Virus record (IMG/VR): IMGVR_UViG_3300023202_000068
Coordinates: 89,540 to 153,539 of that record
From: a virus
Length of the DNA: 64,000 bases
Direction: 5' to 3' (one strand)
Within the stretch, counting starts at the first letter, position 1; every line of letters starts with the position of its first letter. Under the pieces are notes generated by a model. That model was not told where the DNA came from, searched no databases, and worked only from the letters and a program-made list of their open reading frames with translations. A program made the position numbers and the translations under genes. Of the stretch, positions 51,801 to 58,048 are shown one piece after another.

Positions 51801-52445
51801 ATTCCACTTGTTAGTTTCCACACGATTTAGGGCTGGTATCTCAATATCGACACCGCCAGCCTGCAGCTTCATTACGTTCTGCCAATACTTGTCTTGTTGA
51901 TATGGAATAATGGAAGGCCAATATCTCCCTGAGGGAAACATTTGAGTTAGCTTTTTAAAATAAGCTTCGGCAACGTCTCTTCTGTCTACTAGTAAGTGCT
52001 TAGTTACGATATCTTCAACATCTGCTGTTGTAAGAGTTACATTAAGGGTCGATAGATATTCCAGGTCTTTCCAGTTGTGCAGGTTGAACATTTCACCATT
52101 CACCTCTACCTGCGGCCTGTCGGTCTCTGAGACGAGTTTTACGAGTGCCTGGTATGCTGGCTGGTCCACAGCGTGAACGATGAATTTGGAGTACCTGAAG
52201 GCTTCTGAGGGTGTACCCTGAGCAAGGTTACACGTAGGGTCTTTAAAATAAAGCTCAACCCCTGCTATAAATTTTACATCATTTTTCTTAGCGTAGTTAT
52301 AACCTCTAATTATTGACTTTAGGTGACCAGTATCGGTGCACGCAAAATAATTAACACCAAGACTGACTGTCTTGTCGATCATAGACTCAATAGTTGAGCC
52401 TGATAGGTGTGATTCTGGGTGGTTTACTGGACTAATGTAGCTCAT
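48810..52445 (-). CDS. dnaE: DNA polymerase III alpha subunit (C family)
   Basis: The 1211-residue product has a PHP-like N-terminus and the C-family palm. GPARGSAGGFLISYLIG is near residue 430, followed by PDIDCDLESR with two catalytic aspartates near 475. Further C-family marks are RPGPLDFI, LPETYGVLVFQEQV and YGFNKSHAVAYSVISY. At the N-terminus HPESHLSG and CTDTGH replace the usual metal-binding HxHxxYS and TDHG, so the PHP site looks degenerate. A separate DnaQ-type exonuclease gene overlaps its start by four bases and would proofread. No clear clamp-binding site was sought. It is the replicative polymerase. Confidence 0.92.
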   Translation of the reverse strand: MSYISPVNHPESHLSGSTIESMIDKTVSLGVNYFACTDTGHLKSIIRGYNYAKKNDVKFIAGVELYFKDPTCNLAQGTPSEAFRYSKFIVHAVDQPAYQALVKLVSETDRPQVEVNGEMFNLHNWKDLEYLSTLNVTLTTADVEDIVTKHLLVDRRDVAEAYFKKLTQMFPSGRYWPSIIPYQQDKYWQNVMKLQAGGVDIEIPALNRVETNKWNNSRANELSKRGHKQLKAVYVNNIRYQIKEEFQDISNVEVTSKFQEMRDVQTEANKFIIEMAHQHQMYRFLLINNYAFYSDPGDKVVQDMKLGDEKRIYQAQHIRSTQESEVVDYIRSLGEDPDHLIKNSELWAESFKDFSLDYDYRLPIPEGDPQKLLVARIKEMGRMKWDDERYVTQFREEFELLTKNGIIDLIPYFLPITDIYDFYAKNGHLTGPARGSAGGFLISYLIGITHVDPIKYGLSSSRFLTIDRVQSGNLPDIDCDLESRIPLVGKDNNSGYLFNKYGKKAAQVSTRTLLRIKSAILDANRFMNGGTLEPEIQALSKSLPNTPQGVSDQDFVFGYEKDGAHVDGLIDINPDLKKYSEDRPDEWNIVKRALSLSRQDSRHACAYVISDADIEETVPIMEVGGVRRVTQPTHKDCEAAGLIKYDFLVVAALKDVNLCLKYLNKKNKDTEMPTGYFTHNGEKTYAWDLPVDENVFKMLWEGKTETVFQLNSVTATPLVQDIMPESVIDCAVITSLGRPGPLDFIDEATGRNMAQEYAYRKRGESKGELPILDEMLPETYGVLVFQEQVTKLAKELAGMNVIDAENVRIAVGKKKKKLIDSLKPVFIEGASKKVDAATAEQIWDMMETFARYGFNKSHAVAYSVISYACAFLKYHYPLEWWAAVLSNADDKEINEVFYKYVKDMVLPPDVNTSTEQMEIDYDIGKIRNKLSVISGLGTSYAEKIISKRPYVNLDDFVKKKVCGPALSRKLIYVGALDSLFEPGLADLTKLNLYEEAVQRVAFENKLSEKHQALRDLMENHEAGEFEKKRKSITGQIERLKKKGPKPAEVPEDFIGINSKKAFQIKKSVFPTMNLDLIKSLKASSSMKIITNGNGMTLTNGVAEYRLLDGEHLQRIDNADLSKEVYFVTPGYIMDTDVFTYKGGERQAFKMIIDSSGYVSEKVIWPNFESGKLDYDPALKKGAIVYFLYSKKPGKSYTNIQNTFIEEPTILS

Positions 52446-53086
52446 TGACTCTCGATGATTTTGAGAAGGTTGTTTTCAGACGTTTGATTAATCAATACGT
52501 CTTTTTTTACCTGCGTAATAAGTTCACGCATTTTGCGGTAAACTTGAATATTCATTTTAACATCACCCATGGCATTATGGGCATCTATTTCAGGAATATT
52601 GAAATAATCAGCAAGTCCTGTTAGTCTGGTATTCATACTCTTGGGTAAGATACCTACGTCTTGTAAAAATGTGGTGACGTTTGTTGTGTCTAATTGGTGG
52701 TAATGGATTAGCTTGTCCCATGTTTCTTTAGGCATAAGTTGGTGCCAGATAAAGCGATTATCAAAGTCAATGTTGTGTCCACAAGGTCTAAAGTGCTTTC
52801 TCTTACCCTTTATCTTGTGTTTTTCTAAAAAAGCTAATAACTTAGCCTGACCTTCCTTGTACGTGAGTGTAGCGGGGTCATTTAAGTGTTCTTGTAAATT
52901 AATCCCGTTAATCTTTAGGGCCTCTACATCTACACTTAGATCTTTTAAATCTGCAGGTTTTAGTTGCAAATAAAGTGAGTCGATTGTTTTTAAATTTTCA
53001 TCGCACACGTCGAAGTACGCTGTAAGCAAAGATTGCTTGTCGTGGTATAAGCCACCTGTCTCACAGTCATAAAACATTAACCACAT
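52442..53086 (-). CDS. DnaQ-type 3'-5' exonuclease (DEDDh)
   Basis: The start is ATG 53086, six bases after CAGGAGG; an upstream in-frame start at 53110 is not needed. The 214 residues carry Exo I MFYDCETGG (D7, E9), Exo II in HNIDFDNRFIWH, and Exo III IDAHNAMGDVKMN with the histidine and aspartate of the DEDDh class. It should remove mismatched 3' ends, acting as proofreader for the polymerase encoded next to it. The gene is driven by an extended -10 promoter 45 bases upstream. Confidence 0.87.
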   Translation of the reverse strand: MWLMFYDCETGGLYHDKQSLLTAYFDVCDENLKTIDSLYLQLKPADLKDLSVDVEALKINGINLQEHLNDPATLTYKEGQAKLLAFLEKHKIKGKRKHFRPCGHNIDFDNRFIWHQLMPKETWDKLIHYHQLDTTNVTTFLQDVGILPKSMNTRLTGLADYFNIPEIDAHNAMGDVKMNIQVYRKMRELITQVKKDVLINQTSENNLLKIIESQ

Positions 53087-53116
53087 AGTTACCTCCTGTT
53101 TCACAAACAAAATAAT

Positions 53117-53139
53117 AATCTTTATAAGTGTACCACAAA
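53117..53139 (-). promoter_or_regulatory. Extended -10 promoter of the exonuclease-polymerase unit
   Basis: On the minus strand the bases read TTTGTGGTACAC (53139-53128), then TTATAAAGATT. This is a variant of the GTGGTATAT core and, like the promoter at 9871, is followed at once by ATAAAGATT. The site lies in a 67-base gap shared with the divergent GIY-YIG gene. Confidence 0.5.
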
Positions 53140-53153
53140 ATTAAGGATAAAAA

Positions 53154-53747
53154 ATGAGTAAATATTACATTTATTACCACAGAGATCCCCGACCAGAACA
53201 TAAGGGTTGGAAGCGATATATTGGTAAGGGTAGTGGTAGCAGAGCTTTTGATTTTAAAAACAGAAAAGCCAAGCACCTGCATTGGATACAAAAATTAGAA
53301 AAGAGTGGGTTAAAACCCATTGTTGAAATAGTTGAAAATTTTGATAAAGAATCGGATGCATACAAAAGAGAAAAAGAATTAATTAAAAAATATAGGGATT
53401 TGGGATACAACCTATGTAACTTAACAAACGGTGGAGAAGGTGGTGGTGGAGAAGCCGTTGTGGAGTCTAATAAGAGGCGTAGGGGAGAAAGAAGGTGTAA
53501 TAAATCAAGGTTTGGTAATAAACACGCACTAGGTAGCAAGAGAACACCAGAGCAGATAAAAAAAATGTCTGAGGTAGCGAGAGGTAATAAAAATAGAGCC
53601 AGAAAAATAAAATGCTTAAATAACAATAAAATATACGAATCGGTAAAATCTGCTAGTGAAACTCTAGGGTTAGATAATAGGTCGCTACATCGCGTGCTAA
53701 AGGGAGAGTGGTCGCACACAAAGGGGTATAAGTTTAAATACATCTAG
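53154..53747 (+). CDS. GIY-YIG homing-type endonuclease
   Basis: The 197 residues start YYIYYHRDP and have RYIGKGSGSRAFD, the GIY-YIG core, then ELIKKYRDLGYNLCNLTNGG with the catalytic region. After a basic linker comes a NUMOD-like segment (KHALGSKRTPEQIKKMSEVA) and a C-terminal IENR-type HTH (VKSASETLGLDNRSLHRVL). This is the domain order of Seg-type free-standing homing nucleases. It is the only + strand gene between 35 and 64 kb, inserted between the exonuclease gene and the small gene at 53744, whose 3' end it overlaps by four bases. Confidence 0.88.
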   Translation: MSKYYIYYHRDPRPEHKGWKRYIGKGSGSRAFDFKNRKAKHLHWIQKLEKSGLKPIVEIVENFDKESDAYKREKELIKKYRDLGYNLCNLTNGGEGGGGEAVVESNKRRRGERRCNKSRFGNKHALGSKRTPEQIKKMSEVARGNKNRARKIKCLNNNKIYESVKSASETLGLDNRSLHRVLKGEWSHTKGYKFKYI

Positions 53748-53959
53748 AGTCCTATAAGTTTTTTAATTTTACCAATAGCAGATTGATACGTTTGCTCAAT
53801 CTCTTCTTCAGTCATTAATAATAACTTACTCATACGCTTGTCGTCAACCCCATCTGGGTTTTTTTCTAATAATTTATTGAGGGAATTACCCAGGCGTGGG
53901 CAATAGATAAAATCATCGTCTTTTGCAATTTTTTTACGAAGCTGGTCTGCGTTTTTCAT
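53744..53959 (-). CDS. Small conserved-looking helical protein
   Basis: The 71 residues include DDDFIYCPRLGNSLNKLLEK and PDGVDDKRMSKLLLMTEEEI, a pattern I believe recurs in other large phages, though I cannot name it. The chain is helical with one cysteine. ATG 53959 overlaps the upstream stop by four bases. It may be a small regulator or a subunit of the replication machinery; there is no direct evidence. Confidence 0.6.
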   Translation of the reverse strand: MKNADQLRKKIAKDDDFIYCPRLGNSLNKLLEKNPDGVDDKRMSKLLLMTEEEIEQTYQSAIGKIKKLIGL

Positions 53960-54360
53960 GTACTACCTTTTACCTTACGCTTTTTCTGGTCGAAGAATAA
54001 AACGACTTTTTGACTTTCGACGAATTTCTTGTGAGCATCGTAGTCAATTTTGTAGGTATCAAACTTCCTGTAAAGTTTATCCAGTCTGTCTGTTGTAATT
54101 TTTATCTCGTATTTTTTTTGACTTATTCTCTTGTCGATATATTCAAGTTCTTCTAAGGTTCTTCTGTACTGTACAACCATGGCGATTACTTTTTCTAACT
54201 TAAGAATGCGAAGGTTTTCATTTAGAGTAGCCTGAACTATCTCCATATACTCAAGATCTTTATTCATCATGAATAAGTCTCTTTCGTGAATATCTATATC
54301 AAGCTCTATACCTATTAGGTTGTCGCGCAGTTGTTTGAGCTTCACTAGGTCTTCTCTCAT
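53956..54360 (-). CDS. Coiled-coil protein
   Basis: The 134 residues are almost wholly heptad-like helix (REDLVKLKQLRDNLIGIE, LEELEYIDKRISQKKYEI) with a basic C-terminus (FFDQKKRKVKGST). No family is recognised. The ATG is preceded by a 70-base gap with a GTGGTATAT-type promoter. It begins a short unit of two genes that is then met by the opposing GIY-YIG gene. Confidence 0.65.
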   Translation of the reverse strand: MREDLVKLKQLRDNLIGIELDIDIHERDLFMMNKDLEYMEIVQATLNENLRILKLEKVIAMVVQYRRTLEELEYIDKRISQKKYEIKITTDRLDKLYRKFDTYKIDYDAHKKFVESQKVVLFFDQKKRKVKGST

Positions 54361-54401
54361 TAGGTGGTTCCATTATTATATACAAAATTGTACCTCCTAA
54401 T

Positions 54402-54413
54402 GATATACCACGC
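54402..54413 (-). promoter_or_regulatory. Extended -10 promoter
   Basis: On the minus strand the bases read GCGTGGTATATC (54413-54402), followed by an unused AGGAGG. The GTGGTATAT core is the same as at 12776 and 26171. Start ATG 54360 lies about 40 bases on. Confidence 0.5.
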
Positions 54414-54430
54414 TTTATGAGTTTTTTTGA

Positions 54431-56266
54431 CTAATCTTCAAGTCGCCAAGAAATGCGACCGTCTTTTGATCGGATCATATTAACTAGTTGTCTTGAGCCG
54501 TTAGGATATTGTAGGCACATAGTGTTTGTCCAAGATGAAGGACCTGTGTTGTAGTGAAGTTTAAGCTTAGTAGACGTACCTACCTGGTAAACTTCCCTCA
54601 TAATACCTGCAGTGTGTGAGTGCCCCACCGTAGCTTTATAATAAGCTTTCTCAAGGTTAGGTAGTGAGCCTCTAGAGCCATTAGCTCCCTTGTCACCGTG
54701 CGCACCGTTTTCTATGCCGTAAATCTTATAGTCTTCATCTCTGTTCAACCAGTTGATGTCTGTGGCTCTCTCATAGCCCAACTGCTCTTCAATTAAAACT
54801 CTCAACGGATCTTTACCATCCATATAAGCTTTAACTAAGTCTAGAGAGTCATATAGGTTTGCTGGGTCATCTTTCCAGCGACCTTCTTTGATGTAGCGAT
54901 CTAGAGCTTCATCATGATTAGACTTTACAACAGTCAGCTTATCTACGCGTTCACGCCACTCTGTAAGCCAATCACGGGTAATCTCACCCTCACCAACTAG
55001 AGTGTGTCTTTCTTCTCTAGCAAGTATTGCACGAATTACAGGGTCTTGTTCATGGTGGTTATTAAACCTACAGTCAAAAAGATCGTGCACTACAATTTCT
55101 GTAGAATTTGCATACTCTACAATTTCTTGTAAACACTTGTCAACGCTTAAGTCGTGAGAGCCCACGTGGGTGTCTCCGAAAATAGCTGCAGACTCTTCAA
55201 CTTCAGTGACAGTGCCGTCAGGGTTATATTTCCAACCTAAATCGATAAATGAACCGTCGTCATCTGCTTGAATTTGTCGAAAGTGAAATAGTTTGTTATC
55301 TGCAATTTCTACAATGATAGCGCCAATAACGTGATCAAAGTCAGCTAGGTATGACGTTCTCTTACTCATTGAAAGATCTGTTGAGTAGTCACGCTTAGTA
55401 ATTGCACCAGTGGTCATAAGAGCACGTGGAATCTTAGTATTAGAGTTTGCAACAAACTTAAGATATTGTTTCGGGGATGCCAGGGCTGTAGAGCCTTTGG
55501 CCTGTGCAATCCTGTCAAGTCCGGTAATTGGATTAACCTGCTTTGCACTTACACGAATACTAGATAGGTAAAACTTTTCATTCAAGTATAGATCGTCAAA
55601 GACAATGTTTGAGCTTCTAAGCTTTCTATCAAGTTCCCAGTCGAATATTGAGTTTCTACTAGCCACGTCTTCACATGGTAAAATTAACAACATAGAGTCT
55701 TCAACTTCATTGTGGGTCTGAATAGCGTTAAGAAAGTTTTCTTCTACTTCCTTACCAGACACAGCAGCAGTAATTATAAAGCGTTTTTTATTCTTGACTG
55801 ACTTCTGAACACCTTTGAAGTAATCTCTAGTAAAAATAGAGTCATTTACAAGATCGTCAAATATCTCAGGAAATTCTTCCTTAGCGGCAAAGTACAGCCC
55901 CATACGACCACCAAACAGTTTATTAATACTATTTGAGGTGATACCTTTTGACTTAAGAACTTTAATACTAGGGGTAATACCGTGCTCTTCAACATAAGCT
56001 CGGTAAATCTCCAGTATAGAGTTTTTAGTAATATCTTCAAGTTCTTCTGGACTTAGCTTTGATTCTTCACTAGGAAAGTAAAGTTCACGAGCGTTAGAGA
56101 ATCCACCAAGCTCATTAAGCTGCTTCTTATTTAGTCTTGGCAAGTCATTGTCAACTGCGTGACGTAACCATCTGTCACGAGTCAACTGATTTGGATTACA
56201 CTTTATTTGATCAGCAACCAGTTGTAGTGACTGCTTAAATCGCTGTATAAGCTCTTTATTTGTCAT
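54431..56266 (-). CDS. T5 A1-like metallophosphoesterase
   Basis: The 611 residues have a helical N-terminal part (with HGITPSIKVLKSKGITSNSI near 95-115). A metallophosphoesterase domain starts near 365: FGDTHVGSHD, HDLFDCRFNNHHEQ, VKSNHDEALDRY, then HGDKGANGSRGS and VGHSHTAG, and YNTGPSSWTN near the end. This motif set, with its GARGS- and GHSHS-like pieces, recalls the T5 A1 protein, which is needed for host DNA breakdown and two-step DNA entry. It is known in several large phages. A DNase or phosphatase function is likely; the specific A1 role is inference. Confidence 0.65.
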   Translation of the reverse strand: MTNKELIQRFKQSLQLVADQIKCNPNQLTRDRWLRHAVDNDLPRLNKKQLNELGGFSNARELYFPSEESKLSPEELEDITKNSILEIYRAYVEEHGITPSIKVLKSKGITSNSINKLFGGRMGLYFAAKEEFPEIFDDLVNDSIFTRDYFKGVQKSVKNKKRFIITAAVSGKEVEENFLNAIQTHNEVEDSMLLILPCEDVASRNSIFDWELDRKLRSSNIVFDDLYLNEKFYLSSIRVSAKQVNPITGLDRIAQAKGSTALASPKQYLKFVANSNTKIPRALMTTGAITKRDYSTDLSMSKRTSYLADFDHVIGAIIVEIADNKLFHFRQIQADDDGSFIDLGWKYNPDGTVTEVEESAAIFGDTHVGSHDLSVDKCLQEIVEYANSTEIVVHDLFDCRFNNHHEQDPVIRAILAREERHTLVGEGEITRDWLTEWRERVDKLTVVKSNHDEALDRYIKEGRWKDDPANLYDSLDLVKAYMDGKDPLRVLIEEQLGYERATDINWLNRDEDYKIYGIENGAHGDKGANGSRGSLPNLEKAYYKATVGHSHTAGIMREVYQVGTSTKLKLHYNTGPSSWTNTMCLQYPNGSRQLVNMIRSKDGRISWRLED

Positions 56267-56274
56267 GTACCGTC

Positions 56275-56958
56275 CTAAGCCTGTGGAGCCTCTAGATCAA
56301 CGTCTTTTGGCTCTTCTGAAGCGGCCACTTCTTCGGCCACACCACTCCCTTCATCTGAAGATTGTGGTTCTTCAAAGTTTTTCTCTATCTCAGGGATAGT
56401 ATACACTTCATTGATCTGCAAGTCAAGTGCGTCACTTTCTTCATAGAAAACAACTACATCGCCGACTTTCTTACCCTTAAGTTTTTCTTGATTTTCCTCA
56501 GTCATACTGGGCATTGCAAACTGCACTCTTGGGTTAACTTCGTTACCCTCTTTGTCGATTTCAGAACCAACAACAAAAGATCTGTCGCCAATTTCAGAGT
56601 CGTTATCTGGGGTAAGGGCTTCTAGCTCTACAAGCTTAGCTACTTTTTGCTTAAGCTGATTAACAGAGTAATCTAGCATTTTCTTAGAAACATAGTCGTT
56701 TGTGTCAGTGGCTTCAATTGTAGCATCTACACGAGTCCTTACATCTACAAGACTTTTCTGGAGTTTACTGAACTCATCTGCAACGGCTCCCATTTTTTCA
56801 TTTTGATTTTCTTGGAGCTGAGATAAAGCCTGGTTTACACTGCTGGTTAAACCTTCAAGGCTTTGCTTAATCGACATCACATTCTGCTCAAGATTTAAGA
56901 TTCTTTGTGCAGCGTTTGGTTGTTTAGCAGGAATTTTTCCTTGAGACTTATTTTTCAT
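56275..56958 (-). CDS. Coiled-coil protein with acidic tail
   Basis: The 227 residues run from a basic start (KNKSQGKIPAKQPNAAQR) into heptad repeats (LNLEQNVMSIKQSLEGLTSS, then NQALSQLQEN), then a small strand-rich part (KVGDVVVFYEESDALDLQ) and an acidic end (EEVAASEEPKDVDLEAP). No family is recognised. It abuts the next gene with an overlapping stop and start and probably forms a complex with it. Confidence 0.65.
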   Translation of the reverse strand: MKNKSQGKIPAKQPNAAQRILNLEQNVMSIKQSLEGLTSSVNQALSQLQENQNEKMGAVADEFSKLQKSLVDVRTRVDATIEATDTNDYVSKKMLDYSVNQLKQKVAKLVELEALTPDNDSEIGDRSFVVGSEIDKEGNEVNPRVQFAMPSMTEENQEKLKGKKVGDVVVFYEESDALDLQINEVYTIPEIEKNFEEPQSSDEGSGVAEEVAASEEPKDVDLEAPQA

Positions 56959-57962
56959 TATTCTGACTCCTTAGTCGATACATTGCCTTGTACCAAGGCG
57001 TTAGCTAAAATTTCTTTAAATTGTGTCATTTGATTTTGAGAACCAGACCTCATGGTTTGTTGGGTCATATATGTGGCTGCAAGCTGATCTGCAGTAGGCA
57101 TTGGCGCTGCATTTTCTGGTCTTGGCTTTGGCTGATACTTTGCGTTAACCTGCTTGACTCTTTCAGCTCTTTCTTTTGCAGTCATCTCGTGAAGAGGTTT
57201 GCCTGTAGAATTTTCAATATCTTCTTTAGCCAGCGCAATAATCTCAGCTTCAGTTAAGTTTCTTTTTGACAAAACACCGTCAGATTTAATCTTGTTTCTC
57301 ACAGTATTGTTCTTCTTAGGTTTACTCTTAGGCTGGGTCTGCAAAGGCTTTTCTTGCTGAGGAGGTTGTTTTGGACTTTTCTTTTTAGATACCTGCTTAG
57401 TCTTCTTAGGTGCGGTCTTTTGTTTAACTAGAGGCTTAAGGCCTTGAGGACGCAACTTAGGCTGTACAGGTCTAGGTCCTGGCTCGGTATCCTCTTCTTC
57501 TCGCTCAGCCTTAATACTAGCGCCTTTAGTTCCCTTATAGGCTAAGGCTTTTAAAAAATCTAGCTCTACATGATTTAGGGGTAACTCAGGGCCTTCTTTT
57601 CTTTGTACGGGCTGTCTCATTCCCATTAAAACTTCAAGTCTTGAGACGATATAGTATTTCAACTCATTCTGAACGCGCTCAATAGCTTGAGGACTAGCCT
57701 CAACACCTTCAAATAAGTTGTGATTAATAAGCATTTCATAAAGCTTAGCCTGCTCTAGTCTAATGCGAGCATTAAAGATAGTACTAGCCTGATGCTCATT
57801 TAGGTCATAGGCAGATTCTTCAACAAGCTCTTCAATCTCTTCTTCTGAAGCTTCAACTAGATCTGGTTGTTCAGCGAGTTGCTGCGCAAGCTCTTCGACT
57901 TCTTCTACGTCTTCTAGCATGTCTAATTCTGAAGCTGTGTCATCCCAAAAATCGTTATTCAT
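56958..57962 (-). CDS. Low-complexity K/P/Q-rich protein with acidic N-terminus
   Basis: The 334 residues have three zones. The acidic start (DMLEDVEEVEELAQQLAEQP) is followed by a helical core (residues about 55-150). A lysine-, proline- and glutamine-rich linker (APKKTKQVSKKKSPKQPPQQ) covers about 165-230, before a helical end (MTAKERAERVKQVNAKYQ). The composition suggests a flexible scaffold or nucleic-acid-associated protein. No family is recognised. It follows a strong promoter with two -10-like boxes. Confidence 0.65.
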   Translation of the reverse strand: MNNDFWDDTASELDMLEDVEEVEELAQQLAEQPDLVEASEEEIEELVEESAYDLNEHQASTIFNARIRLEQAKLYEMLINHNLFEGVEASPQAIERVQNELKYYIVSRLEVLMGMRQPVQRKEGPELPLNHVELDFLKALAYKGTKGASIKAEREEEDTEPGPRPVQPKLRPQGLKPLVKQKTAPKKTKQVSKKKSPKQPPQQEKPLQTQPKSKPKKNNTVRNKIKSDGVLSKRNLTEAEIIALAKEDIENSTGKPLHEMTAKERAERVKQVNAKYQPKPRPENAAPMPTADQLAATYMTQQTMRSGSQNQMTQFKEILANALVQGNVSTKESE

Positions 57963-57981
57963 AGTCTCCTCTTTCTAGAAA

Positions 57982-58020
57982 CATATACCACAACTATAAC
58001 ATTTGGGTAGTAATTGTCAA
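57982..58020 (-). promoter_or_regulatory. Composite promoter: sigma70 type plus extended -10
   Basis: On the minus strand TTGACA (58020-58015) is a perfect -35, 16 bases from TATAGT (57998-57993). TTGTGGTATATG (57993-57982) then follows as a second, extended -10. An AGGAG ribosome site precedes ATG 57962. It drives the genes from 57962 leftward. Confidence 0.7.
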
Positions 58021-58039
58021 TACAATAATGTATATTGTA
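58021..58039. repeat. Inverted repeat next to the promoter at 58 kb
   Basis: TACAATA (58021-58027), five bases, and TATTGTA (58033-58039) form perfect seven-base arms immediately upstream of the -35 box at 58015-58020. It is AT-only apart from one pair, so it is a poor terminator for the nrdA gene ending at 58049; an operator is more likely. Confidence 0.5.
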
Positions 58040-58048
58040 ATATTTGCA

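Noticed and set aside
53174-53743. A 189-codon minus-strand frame opposite the GIY-YIG gene
   Set aside because: Its composition is leucine- and serine-rich in the manner of a reversed lysine-rich gene, and the + strand carries clear GIY-YIG motifs.
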